This document shows, in pieces, positions 17,263-24,711 of a DNA stretch of 26,010 nucleotides; position 1 is the first letter of the stretch; the number at the start of each line of letters is the position of its first letter. The DNA comes from JBPCIX01 sp051005875 (GTDB lineage: Bacteria; Actinomycetota; CADDZG01; JAHWKV01). Under the pieces are notes generated by a model. It was not told where the DNA came from. It saw nothing but the letters and a program-made list of their open reading frames with translations, and did no database searches. Both the position numbers and the translations under genes were made by a program. Location: NCBI GenBank assembly GCA_051005875.1, contig JBPCIX010000050.1:1-26010 (forward strand). The letters run 5' to 3'.

Positions 17263-18099
17263 CTAAGTGGAAACTTCTGCGAGGCCGTCCTTTATGACGG
17301 CTTGCCCGCGGGGGTTCAGGGTTTCGAACCTGTAGCTGCCGGGGTTTTCGTGGTTCCAACCCCTGGTCGTCAGGCGTTGACCCGGAAATACTGGCCTCGA
17401 AAATTGGACCTTAATACTCTTCAGTCTCCCAGGGTCCGAACCGGCTATTGCATCTAGGACCGCTCTCGAAGCAAAAGCCATGGTGCACATCCCGTGGCAG
17501 ATGATTCCGGGCATTCCGGCCGAGTTCTTCGCATACTCGGGATCAATGTGAATCGCATTGCGGTCCCCTGAGGCCTCCGCGTAACGGTAGGTCTGATCTT
17601 CGTCCACATCCTCCGCCGTTTCGAAGGCGAATTCTGAGGGCGCAGACTCTGCGGGCTGTGCGTCGCCCGGCGTGGCCGGCCGCCTGGCGCCGCCGCGAAT
17701 TACCATCAGGCTTCGCAGAGTGACCGCCAATTCTCCAGCCTCATTTGTGAGGGTGGTAAGTATCGTGAAGTTCTCGCCCGATTCGCCGGAATTAACTTCG
17801 GCCAGCGTACTTTCCACCGTCAGCTCATCTCCGGCTTTAACCGGTACATTGAAAATATGCTCTTCTTCGCCCTGAACAAGCCTGGCCATGTTGACCCCCA
17901 ATTCCGGATCATTCAGGACCGCCCTTATTGATTGCCCGGCCGGGACAATCGGGAATGCCGGCGGCGCCAGCGGGGCGTATCCGATAAACAGCGGATTCAT
18001 CTCGTTCGTGGCGGCGGCATAGGTGCGCACGGCGTCAGCCGTAACGCCGTAAGCGATCCACGGATAAACCTTGCCTTTTAGACTTGCGTTCAGCGCCAA
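17263..18099 (-). CDS. MaoC-type double hot-dog hydratase/dehydratase
   Basis: The 278-residue protein has two hot-dog halves. Residues about 8-135 resemble the N-terminal MaoC-like dehydratase half, with AYGVTADAVRTYAAATNEMNP. After a polar linker (138-158), residues 160-275 carry the hydratase 2 motif YAEASGDRNAIHIDPEYAK (173-191), with likely catalytic Asp179 and His184; Ala replaces the usual Pro after Asn. Such proteins hydrate or dehydrate acyl-CoA or acyl-carrier thioesters with R stereochemistry. The exact substrate is unknown. The start is TTG 18099, two bases after the ligA stop. AAAGGGA at the end of ligA serves as ribosome binding site with an eight-base spacer. No other lipid gene is nearby, so its link to ligA is probably positional. 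Confidence 0.88.
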   Translation of the reverse strand: MALNASLKGKVYPWIAYGVTADAVRTYAAATNEMNPLFIGYAPLAPPAFPIVPAGQSIRAVLNDPELGVNMARLVQGEEEHIFNVPVKAGDELTVESTLAEVNSGESGENFTILTTLTNEAGELAVTLRSLMVIRGGARRPATPGDAQPAESAPSEFAFETAEDVDEDQTYRYAEASGDRNAIHIDPEYAKNSAGMPGIICHGMCTMAFASRAVLDAIAGSDPGRLKSIKVQFSRPVFPGQRLTTRGWNHENPGSYRFETLNPRGQAVIKDGLAEVST

Positions 18100-18101
18100 A
18101 T

Positions 18102-20111
18102 CTATTTTCCCTTTCTTGTCAGAAGCTTGATAAGGCCCGCTTCGTCGAGTTGCTCCACGCCGAGAGCCTCTGCCCTGGCCAGCTTGGAACCCGGATTTAC
18201 TCCGACAATAAGGTAATCGGTTTTCTTAGAAACGCTTGACGCTACTTTTCCGCCGGCTTCTTCGATGAGAACCCCCGCCTTCTCGCGGCTCCAAGCGTCG
18301 AATCCGCCCGTCAGAACAAAGGTCCTCCCCGAAAGATGCCCGGCGGGGCCTGGGGGCGAATCTTCGACCAACTTCACACCCGCGTCCCGCAACTTACCGA
18401 CGATCCCCATGTTGCGTTCTTCATCGAAGAACTCCCGAATGCGGCCGGCGACAATCGGACCAACGTCTTGCACCGACTGCAGGGCCTCAACCGATGCCCC
18501 GGCGATTGCGTCCACCGACCCAAACTCCCTTGTCAGCGCCCTGGCAGTCGGCGGTCCCACGTCGCGAATGCCGAGACCAACCAGCACACGGGTCAGCCCT
18601 TGCTGTTTGGATTCTTCGATTGAGGCCAGGAGCTGATCCGCCTTTTTATCTGCGAACAGCGGCAGCTGCAAGAGCTGATCGCGGGTCAACGAATAGATAT
18701 CACCGGCGTCGGTAACAAAGCCCATGTCGCGAAGCGCCATCACGGCTTTATAACCTAGCCCCTCGATGTCCATGGCGCCTCTCGCGCCAAAGTGAAACAG
18801 GGCCTCGATTCCCCGCGAAGGGCAATCCGGATTGGGACACCGCCAGATCACTTGCCCCTCAGGGCGGACAAGGGGCGTCTGGCAGTCCGGACATTTGGAC
18901 GGCATTTTGAACTTGCCCTCCTTGCCGGTTCGCTTTGAAACTACCGGGGCCATGACTTGTGGGATCACGTCACCGGCCCGGCGGACCAGCACCGTATCGC
19001 CGATCCGCAGATCCTTTCGGCGAAGCTCATCAAAGTTGTGCAACGTGGCCATCGAGACGTTGGCGCCGGAAAGGTTCACCGGCTCGAGCGAGGCAAAGGG
19101 CGTGACCGCCCCGGTCCGGCCGACATGAACAAAGATGTCTTTGAGCATCGTCGTTTTCTCTTCCGGAGGAAACTTGTAGGCAATTGCCCACCTTGGGCTT
19201 TTCGATGTGTAGCCAAGTTCGTCGCGCTGAGCCAGATCGTTGACCTTAACCGCAACGCCGTCAGCCTCGAAATCTACATCGTGCCTTTGCGCCTGCCATT
19301 TCGAGCAAAACTCATAGACTTGTCCCAGGCTTTCGAAAGCGCCGCTTTGCGTCATTACACCGAGCCCAAGGCCTGCCAGAAACTCCATTTGCTCCGAATA
19401 CCGCTTAAAACGAACTCCTTCAACCACTCCCACTCCGTGACAAACCATCCCCAGATTTCGGCCGGCTGTGACCCTGGGGTCTTTTTGGCGAAGAGAGCCC
19501 GCCGCGGCGTTTCGAGGATTGCCGAAGAGCCGATGGCCGGTCTCGGTTAATTCAACATTCAACCGCTCGAAGGCGGCAACGGGCATAAATATCTCGCCCC
19601 GAACTTCGAGAATCTCTGGGAGGTTCGAGCCTTTGAGCTTGCGGGGTATTGAGTCGATTGCCCGTACGTTGTCGGTGATGCCCTCTCCGGTCCGACCGTC
19701 TCCCCTGGTTGCTGCTGAAACTAGCCTTCCGTTTTCGTAAACCAGATTTACGGCCGATCCATCGACCTTCAGCTCACAAAAAAAGTCCGCCCGGCCCCCC
19801 AAAATCTTTTCAACGCGCTTGCCCCAGGCTACGAGTTCGTCGAAATCAAATGCGTTGTCAAGCGACCACATAGGACTGGGATGCTTGATCGCGCTAAATA
19901 ACGCTGAGGGTGGTGGGCCGATCCGCTGGGTTGGTGACTCGGGAGTCACCAAAATGGGGAATTGCTCTTCAAGTTGAGAAAGCTGCCGAACCAACATGTC
20001 GTATTCCGCGTCGGCAACCTCCGGATCGTCGAGCACGTAATAGCGGTAAGCATGGTGATCAATTTCATCGGTTAGCTCCAGAGCTTCTAGCCGCGCCTGG
20101 GCTTCGTTCAT
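18102..20111 (-). CDS. ligA: NAD-dependent DNA ligase
   Basis: LigA seals nicks during replication and repair, using NAD as AMP donor. The 669-residue protein has the full set of domains. The Ia region contains the NAD-binding HHAYRYYVLDDPEVADAEYD near the N-terminus. The adenylation domain carries the AMP-accepting Lys115 in ELKVDG. The OB fold follows (VGRTGAVTPFASLEPV). The zinc finger has CPDC and CPNPDC (about 406-429). Helix-hairpin-helix repeats come next (about 445-560), and the BRCT domain occupies about 590-669 (LSGRTFVLTGG). Length is normal. ATG 20111 overlaps the preceding gene's stop in an ATGA, and GAAGGG lies just upstream. It is followed by maoC after two bases. Confidence 0.98.
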   Translation of the reverse strand: MNEAQARLEALELTDEIDHHAYRYYVLDDPEVADAEYDMLVRQLSQLEEQFPILVTPESPTQRIGPPPSALFSAIKHPSPMWSLDNAFDFDELVAWGKRVEKILGGRADFFCELKVDGSAVNLVYENGRLVSAATRGDGRTGEGITDNVRAIDSIPRKLKGSNLPEILEVRGEIFMPVAAFERLNVELTETGHRLFGNPRNAAAGSLRQKDPRVTAGRNLGMVCHGVGVVEGVRFKRYSEQMEFLAGLGLGVMTQSGAFESLGQVYEFCSKWQAQRHDVDFEADGVAVKVNDLAQRDELGYTSKSPRWAIAYKFPPEEKTTMLKDIFVHVGRTGAVTPFASLEPVNLSGANVSMATLHNFDELRRKDLRIGDTVLVRRAGDVIPQVMAPVVSKRTGKEGKFKMPSKCPDCQTPLVRPEGQVIWRCPNPDCPSRGIEALFHFGARGAMDIEGLGYKAVMALRDMGFVTDAGDIYSLTRDQLLQLPLFADKKADQLLASIEESKQQGLTRVLVGLGIRDVGPPTARALTREFGSVDAIAGASVEALQSVQDVGPIVAGRIREFFDEERNMGIVGKLRDAGVKLVEDSPPGPAGHLSGRTFVLTGGFDAWSREKAGVLIEEAGGKVASSVSKKTDYLIVGVNPGSKLARAEALGVEQLDEAGLIKLLTRKGK

Positions 20112-20584
20112 TTTCCCTTCTCTTTGGAACGGCCCTTGCCCTTCACGGCAGCGCCTTCCGCATCGACCCTTACGATGGCCGGCCTCGGCGAAAGCGGCTT
20201 GCCACTTCCCTTCGACTTGGCCCTATTGCGTTTGGACCCCCAAGGCCTCGCCTCACCCCAAAAGTCCTCTTCCTCCTGCTGGGCAGGTTCGCGGAGTTGC
20301 TTTGACGCATCTTCCGGCACACCGTCCTTCACGGGTTCCTTGACGGGTTCCTTCACGGGTTGCTTGATGGCTTCCTTTACGGCTTCCTTTAAGAACGTCT
20401 CAGGCGCATCCTCGGTGTTCTCCTGCACCGGCAAGGACTGTTCTTGGCTGCTTGCCTGAACCTGCCGCACGGTCTCTTGAAGGAGTTCGAGCACCTCCTC
20501 GGGCCGAGCGAATTCCTCCCTCAACGCCAGGGAGTACCTTCTAAAAATCGGGAGCCCTGGAAGGCGTACTCGGTTAGGGCTCAT
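20108..20584 (-). CDS. Charged protein of unknown function between mnmA and ligA
   Basis: I do not recognise this 158-residue protein. Its reality is supported by four-base ATGA overlaps with mnmA at its start and with ligA at its end. Residues 1-60 include a possible structured helical part (RRYSLALREEFARPEEVLELLQETVRQV). Residues about 65-90 are a run of tetrapeptides of the form K-[EQ]-[AP]-[VI], from tandem 12-bp repeats. The remainder is Lys/Arg/Gly/Glu-rich and probably disordered, with a strongly basic end (KGKGRSKEKGK). There is no signal peptide or membrane segment. Translational coupling to tRNA thiolation and DNA ligase genes says only that expression is linked. A nucleic-acid-associated role would fit the basic tail but is not shown. 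Confidence 0.8.
   Translation of the reverse strand: MSPNRVRLPGLPIFRRYSLALREEFARPEEVLELLQETVRQVQASSQEQSLPVQENTEDAPETFLKEAVKEAIKQPVKEPVKEPVKDGVPEDASKQLREPAQQEEEDFWGEARPWGSKRNRAKSKGSGKPLSPRPAIVRVDAEGAAVKGKGRSKEKGK
20326..20385. repeat. Five degenerate 12-bp tandem repeats encoding K-E-P-V-like units
   Basis: On the plus strand the unit is CCTTCACGGGTT. Units at 20326, 20338 and 20350 are nearly identical, and those at 20362 and 20374 are diverged; a partial copy follows to 20393. On the coding strand each unit yields four residues of the series KEAV, KEAI, KQPV, KEPV, KEPV, so the array can expand or shrink without a frameshift. Confidence 0.9.
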
Positions 20585-21645
20585 GAGGAACTACAAATGG
20601 TTCCGCCGCCGAGCACCTCGTCGTGATCATAAAAAACGGCAGCCTGCCCCGGCGCTGGAGGGAATTGAGGCTCGTCGAACTCAACTCGCGCTCGGGAACC
20701 GGCGAGCTCGACTGTCGCCGAAACCTCGGGCCCCCGGTACCGGGTCATTACCGCGGCTTGGAAGCTCGCCGCGGTTTTACCCGAAACAAGACACGAATCC
20801 TCTAACTGCATCTCGGTGACGGTTGCACCTTCGCGCTCGGTAACGACCACCACATTGTCCTCGGCCCGGATCTCACGGACGTAGAGAGGCATGCCGACGC
20901 CGAACCCAAGCCCCCTGCGCTGGCCTACTGTGTAGTGGGCGAATCCGCGGTGGGTTCCCACGCGCTTACCCGACGCCGTCAACACGGCCCCCGGCTTCGA
21001 GCCGGCAGGGACTTGTTCAGAAATGAAGGCGTGTGAATCACCTTCCGGCACAAAACAAATCTCCTGGCTTTCCGCTTTTCCGGCCACCCTGAGATCCAGA
21101 GAACTTGCGATCTCGCGAATCTCGGCCTTACGATACTCGCCGACCGGGAACCGGGCGAGTTGGAGTTCCGCCTGATCCAGCATGTAAAGAACGTAGCTTT
21201 GATCCTTGTCGGCGTCCTTACCGCGGTGCAGGCGAAACTCCCCCCCGGCCTCGTCAACCCGCGCGTAGTGACCGGTGGCCAGGGCAACGGCCCCGTAACT
21301 TCGTGCCCTCTCGGCGAGCATCTGAAACTTGACGCTGCGATTGCATTGGATGCAAGGGTTGGGAGTCCGGCCCTTCGCGTACTCACTTTTAAAGTCGGCA
21401 ATGACTGTGTCCGAAAAATGGTCCGCGAAGTTGAAGACGTAAAAGGGAATGTCGAGAACTTGCGCCACCCGCCGGGCGTCCTCCGCCGCGTCTACGGAGC
21501 AGCAGCCGCTTTCGTTATTGGCTGCGGCGCCTTTCCAAAGCTTCATCATTACTCCGGTAACGTCGTACCCGGCATCTTTCATCAATGCCGCCGCTACTGA
21601 GGAATCCACGCCGCCCGACATCGCCACCACCGCCTTCGGCTTCAT
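20581..21645 (-). CDS. mnmA: tRNA 2-thiouridylase MnmA
   Basis: MnmA activates U34 of the tRNAs for Lys, Glu and Gln with ATP and inserts sulfur to give 2-thiouridine. The 354-residue protein has the PP-loop SGGVDSS (10-16), catalytic Cys98 in NPCIQCN, and the persulfide-forming Cys197 in SQEICFVPEGD. The conserved block ATGHYARV and the beta-barrel C-terminal part (HYTVGQRRGLGFG) follow. Length is typical. ATG 21645 overlaps the stop of the cysteine desulfurase gene as ATGA, so enzyme and sulfur donor are made together. In Actinobacteria the sulfur path from desulfurase to MnmA is often direct. Its own stop overlaps the next gene in the same way. Confidence 0.97.
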   Translation of the reverse strand: MKPKAVVAMSGGVDSSVAAALMKDAGYDVTGVMMKLWKGAAANNESGCCSVDAAEDARRVAQVLDIPFYVFNFADHFSDTVIADFKSEYAKGRTPNPCIQCNRSVKFQMLAERARSYGAVALATGHYARVDEAGGEFRLHRGKDADKDQSYVLYMLDQAELQLARFPVGEYRKAEIREIASSLDLRVAGKAESQEICFVPEGDSHAFISEQVPAGSKPGAVLTASGKRVGTHRGFAHYTVGQRRGLGFGVGMPLYVREIRAEDNVVVVTEREGATVTEMQLEDSCLVSGKTAASFQAAVMTRYRGPEVSATVELAGSRARVEFDEPQFPPAPGQAAVFYDHDEVLGGGTICSSS

Positions 21646-22802
21646 CGGCGGGCGCTCCTTAGGCGCTCCACTATCGGCGGAAGCTGCGCCATTGCCTGGT
21701 CGACGTCGTCATCCGTACTACCCCGGCCCAGCGAGAGCCGGAGCGACCCCAACGCGACCTGCTTGGGTATCCCCATGGCCTTAAGAACGTGAGATGGATC
21801 GAGCGACCCGGACTGGCAGGCGGAACCACTGGAGGCCCAAATCCCTGCCCGGTCCAGCATTAGCAACAAAGATTCACCCTCAACCCCGTTGACACAGACG
21901 TTCAAGGTTCCCGAAATCCGCGGGGCATCGGCTGCGTTTACCTGAATACCGGCAACCGATGCCGTCAGATCCGCCTGCAATCTATCGCGCAATTTGGCAA
22001 GCCTTTCGGACTCTTCCTCGACCTCCTTGGCTGCTATTTTCGCAGCTGCCGCCAGCCCCACGATTCCGGCGACATTCGGCGTGCCGGATCTCAAGTCCCT
22101 TTCTTGACCGCCGCCGTGAATCACTGCCTCGAGCGGCGTCTTGCGGCGCACGAACAAAGCCCCGGTTCCCTTCGGCCCACCCAGCTTGTGGGCCGAAAAT
22201 GCGGCTAGATCGACCTGCAAATCGACCACATCGACCGGTATTTTTCCCAAAGCCTGAACCGCATCGGTATGGACCAAAGCGCGGGACTTCGCGCGGACCA
22301 ACGCTGAAATTTCTCTTAGAGGCTGAATTGTCCCAACCTCGTTGTTCACCAGCATCACAGACACGAGGATGGTTTCGGGTGTAATCAGTGAGGCAAGATG
22401 GTCCACATCGACCAGGCCGTTTGGCCGGGAGTTCGCCAGCTGAACATCGAACCCGAGTCGCTCGAGCCAATCCACCGAATGCAGCACCGCGTGGTGCTCT
22501 ATCGAAGTTGCGACCACCCGCATCGGCTTGCCTGGGGGCCGCCCGCCGCTGGCCTTCAGGGCGGCTCCCTTTAGGGCGAGATTATCGGCCTCAGTCCCCC
22601 CGCCGGTGAATACGATCTCCGATGGCTGCGCCCCTATTGCCTCGGCCATTTGCTCGCGGGCTTCTTCTAGACCCTTTTTGGCCTCTCGTCCGGCCGCGTA
22701 AACGCTCGACGGATTCCCGAAATGCTTGGCCTGAAAAGGCATCATCGCCTCGAGCACCTCGTCGAGAATCGGAGTGGTCGCTGCGTAGTCTAGATAGTGC
22801 AT
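21642..22802 (-). CDS. iscS: Cysteine desulfurase (NifS/IscS type)
   Basis: This PLP enzyme takes sulfur from cysteine to form an enzyme-bound persulfide, releasing alanine. The 386-residue protein shows YLDYAATTP at the N-terminus, GGGTEADNLAL (67-77), the cofactor-stacking His in SIEHHAVL (about 103-104), Asp180 and Gln183 in HTDAVQALG, the PLP-binding Lys206 in SAHKLGGPKG, and the catalytic loop Cys329 in SSGSACQSGS. This loop type is IscS/NifS-like, not SufS-like. It is coupled to mnmA by ATGA, so it probably supplies sulfur for tRNA thiolation; the nearby NifU-like gene suggests it may also serve Fe-S assembly. It follows the PaaK-like gene by 18 bases. Confidence 0.96.
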   Translation of the reverse strand: MHYLDYAATTPILDEVLEAMMPFQAKHFGNPSSVYAAGREAKKGLEEAREQMAEAIGAQPSEIVFTGGGTEADNLALKGAALKASGGRPPGKPMRVVATSIEHHAVLHSVDWLERLGFDVQLANSRPNGLVDVDHLASLITPETILVSVMLVNNEVGTIQPLREISALVRAKSRALVHTDAVQALGKIPVDVVDLQVDLAAFSAHKLGGPKGTGALFVRRKTPLEAVIHGGGQERDLRSGTPNVAGIVGLAAAAKIAAKEVEEESERLAKLRDRLQADLTASVAGIQVNAADAPRISGTLNVCVNGVEGESLLLMLDRAGIWASSGSACQSGSLDPSHVLKAMGIPKQVALGSLRLSLGRGSTDDDVDQAMAQLPPIVERLRSARR

Positions 22803-22820
22803 CAGCCTAATTGTCCCGCA

Positions 22821-24194
22821 TCAGCGCAGATCTAACAGCCCACCGTCTTCAGGGTCACTCAAAATGAACTGGGTTGGAATCAGTCCCAGCTTTTGCCGTA
22901 GGACCCCATCAAGTTCAACCGCGAGTGCCGCCGGGTCATTTTGCTCGTTTGGCTTGAAGAACACGAAAACATCATCGATTCCGTTCGAGCCTGCTTCGGG
23001 CTTGGTAATTTGCACTTGCCAGGCGGCCAGACCCGGATGGCTGAGAGCCGATTGCAAAGCCACCGGGTCGATTTCGACGAGACCAGCGCCGCTGACCTGG
23101 ATTTTGACCGACGCTCCCGCCCGCCGTATCGGGCCCATGATCCTGTCGACCAGCCGCCCGCAGTAAGGGCACGGACCCGACTGGATACCAGAAACTATGT
23201 CCCCCGGCCGGTAGCGTGCAAGGGCTGTACCTCTTTGGTCCAGCCCCGTGAAAACCAGTTCCCCCCCGTCGTCGGGCCTTGCCGGAGCGCCCGTACCGGG
23301 ATTAATTACCTCTACAATTTCAAGGTCTGGGTAAGTGTGAAATCCGCCCGCAGCGCCCCCTTGGCACTCAGACCAAACGGCTCGTCCCTCGGCGAAATGG
23401 TAGGTAGCAACTACGTTGAGGCTGGATCCCGCAGCACTTCGAAGAGCCTCGGTCTCGGACGGGTTACCGGGCCGAGGAGCAAGAATGATCGTCCTGAGGG
23501 TCTCAGGCGGCTGCCAGGAAACCTGGAGCATCCCCAACGCGATACCGGCATCAGCGATCAACACGTTGGCCTTGCCCTGGTTTACGTGATCAAGGACCCG
23601 GTGCGGCTCCATTGGGCCGGGCGCCGATTGATCCAGCCCAAGACTCACTCCGCCGAGCCAGGTAGTCCAAAACCCCCCTGAGGGACCGCTGGGCAGCAGA
23701 TTCAGGATGCGATCTCCGGATTGAACGCCTGCCATTTCCAGCATTCGATGGCCTTGATCGCCGAGCTGCGCCAAGTCACGCTTTGAAAGATTTATTTGGA
23801 TCGCCTTGCCCGACGTCCCCGCTGTGCCAAGAAAATGAACCGGCTCATATTCGTTTCGGACAAGCGACTCCGAGTGGGAACTGCCGTGTAAAACCATTTC
23901 CAGCGAAACCGACATCAACTGACTGCTGGCGCCCCACCGCTGAATCAGTCGCCTGGTGGGCCTCAAGGAAAACTGGTCGAGCCGCTCGGCAAGGGCAGAT
24001 CTATCCACCGGCGGAAGCTTAGCCAGATCTTGGACCTTCGAGATGCCGTGCGGACCGATTCCGGCTTCGTCCATTCGCCGCCGGTAAAAAGGCCCAAACG
24101 CGTAGAGCTGATAACGCATTTGCCGGTGAAGCCGCTCGTTTCGAAGGGTGGTGAGCTCTTTTGGACTCATTCGGTCCCAAGCTAGTTTGCTCAC
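22821..24194 (-). CDS. PaaK-like adenylate-forming enzyme with an atypical hinge
   Basis: The 457-residue protein belongs to the phenylacetate-CoA ligase (PaaK/CapK) branch of the ANL adenylating superfamily. The N-terminal part has LRNERLHRQMRYQLYAFGPFYRRRMDEAGI and the LAKLPPVDR block. The ATP-binding loop is GTAGTSGK (123-130). Later come ELVFTGLDQRGTALARYRPGDI and a CPYCGR motif before the small C-terminal domain. The hinge that normally reads GRxDD is GPIRRAG here, and the following residues are also unusual, so CoA-ligase chemistry is uncertain. The substrate cannot be told. The start is GTG 24194; ATG 24170 (residue 9) is an alternative with a slightly better upstream GGGA. It is the first gene of the minus-strand cluster and lies 18 bases before the cysteine desulfurase gene. 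Confidence 0.85.
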   Translation of the reverse strand: MSKLAWDRMSPKELTTLRNERLHRQMRYQLYAFGPFYRRRMDEAGIGPHGISKVQDLAKLPPVDRSALAERLDQFSLRPTRRLIQRWGASSQLMSVSLEMVLHGSSHSESLVRNEYEPVHFLGTAGTSGKAIQINLSKRDLAQLGDQGHRMLEMAGVQSGDRILNLLPSGPSGGFWTTWLGGVSLGLDQSAPGPMEPHRVLDHVNQGKANVLIADAGIALGMLQVSWQPPETLRTIILAPRPGNPSETEALRSAAGSSLNVVATYHFAEGRAVWSECQGGAAGGFHTYPDLEIVEVINPGTGAPARPDDGGELVFTGLDQRGTALARYRPGDIVSGIQSGPCPYCGRLVDRIMGPIRRAGASVKIQVSGAGLVEIDPVALQSALSHPGLAAWQVQITKPEAGSNGIDDVFVFFKPNEQNDPAALAVELDGVLRQKLGLIPTQFILSDPEDGGLLDLR

Positions 24195-24278
24195 GTCAGC
24201 CCAACATAGGCAGCGTCTCGACCGGAAGGCAGTTCATTGCTGTAATCCAACAATAGCCGCCTTTGATAGTCTCGGGGG

Positions 24279-24452
24279 ATGAAGCCACTCGCCGCTAAGA
24301 CAGTTGCTTTCGCCAGCCTATTGATGCTGGCAGCGGATGGGCAACCCCCCGGTGAGCGCAACCCGCTCCTCGGCCTGCTGGCAGCCGCCTCGATAGTAAT
24401 AGTCCTGGCGGCCGGCATCTATGTATACCGGGTAATCCGAAAAGGTCTTTAG
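24279..24452 (+). CDS. Possible 57-residue membrane protein
   Basis: This short frame is judged real mainly from its protein pattern. It has a basic start (MKPLAAK), a first hydrophobic segment (8-19), a polar PPGERNP turn (23-29), a second hydrophobic segment (30-50, LLGLLAAASIVIVLAAGIY) and a basic end (RVIRKGL). Codon third positions are moderately GC-rich, as in its neighbours. A purine run (GGGGG) touches the ATG, but there is no well-spaced ribosome binding site. It diverges from the PaaK-like gene and converges on the NifU-like gene. A minus-strand frame also crosses this stretch, so it is not certain which one, if either, is expressed. No function can be proposed. Confidence 0.45.
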   Translation: MKPLAAKTVAFASLLMLAADGQPPGERNPLLGLLAAASIVIVLAAGIYVYRVIRKGL

Positions 24453-24480
24453 GTCCGAGCGGCGCGGCTATTGCAGGGCA

Positions 24481-24711
24481 CTACGCTTCTATTGCTACTA
24501 CTTGCCTAACCAGACCGGGGAACTCTTCTTGGAGAATTCTTTCGACGCCTGCCCTCAGCGTCACCGGCGACATGGGGCAGCCGTCGCAGGCGCCTATCAG
24601 TCTTATAGTGACGGTGCCGTCGACTACACCGACCAGTTCGATATCTCCGCCATCAAGCTGGACTCCCGGCCGAATCTTCTCGTCGATGGCTCGGCGCATA
24701 GCTTCTTCCAC
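24481..24711 (-). CDS. NifU-like (Nfu C-terminal domain) Fe-S scaffold protein
   Basis: This 76-residue protein is essentially one Nfu domain, which accepts or carries an Fe-S cluster for delivery to client proteins. The core reads IRPGVQLDGGDIELVGV, then the cluster-binding CxxC as C42 and C45 in ACDGCPMSPVTL, and ends after a short helix. The usual N-terminal domain of larger Nfu proteins is absent. The start is GTG 24711; ATG 24699 is an alternative that keeps the domain. It begins inside the 3' end of murA (59-base overlap in another frame), so its translation may depend on murA. The cysteine desulfurase gene nearby gives a plausible sulfur source. Confidence 0.92.
   Translation of the reverse strand: MEEAMRRAIDEKIRPGVQLDGGDIELVGVVDGTVTIRLIGACDGCPMSPVTLRAGVERILQEEFPGLVRQVVAIEA

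Noticed and set aside
24191..24418. Minus-strand 75-codon frame meeting the PaaK-like start in GTGA
   Set aside because: The overlap pattern is attractive, but the product is Arg/Ser/Ala-rich without hydrophobic or domain pattern, and the opposite strand encodes a more protein-like sequence. Kept only as an alternative.
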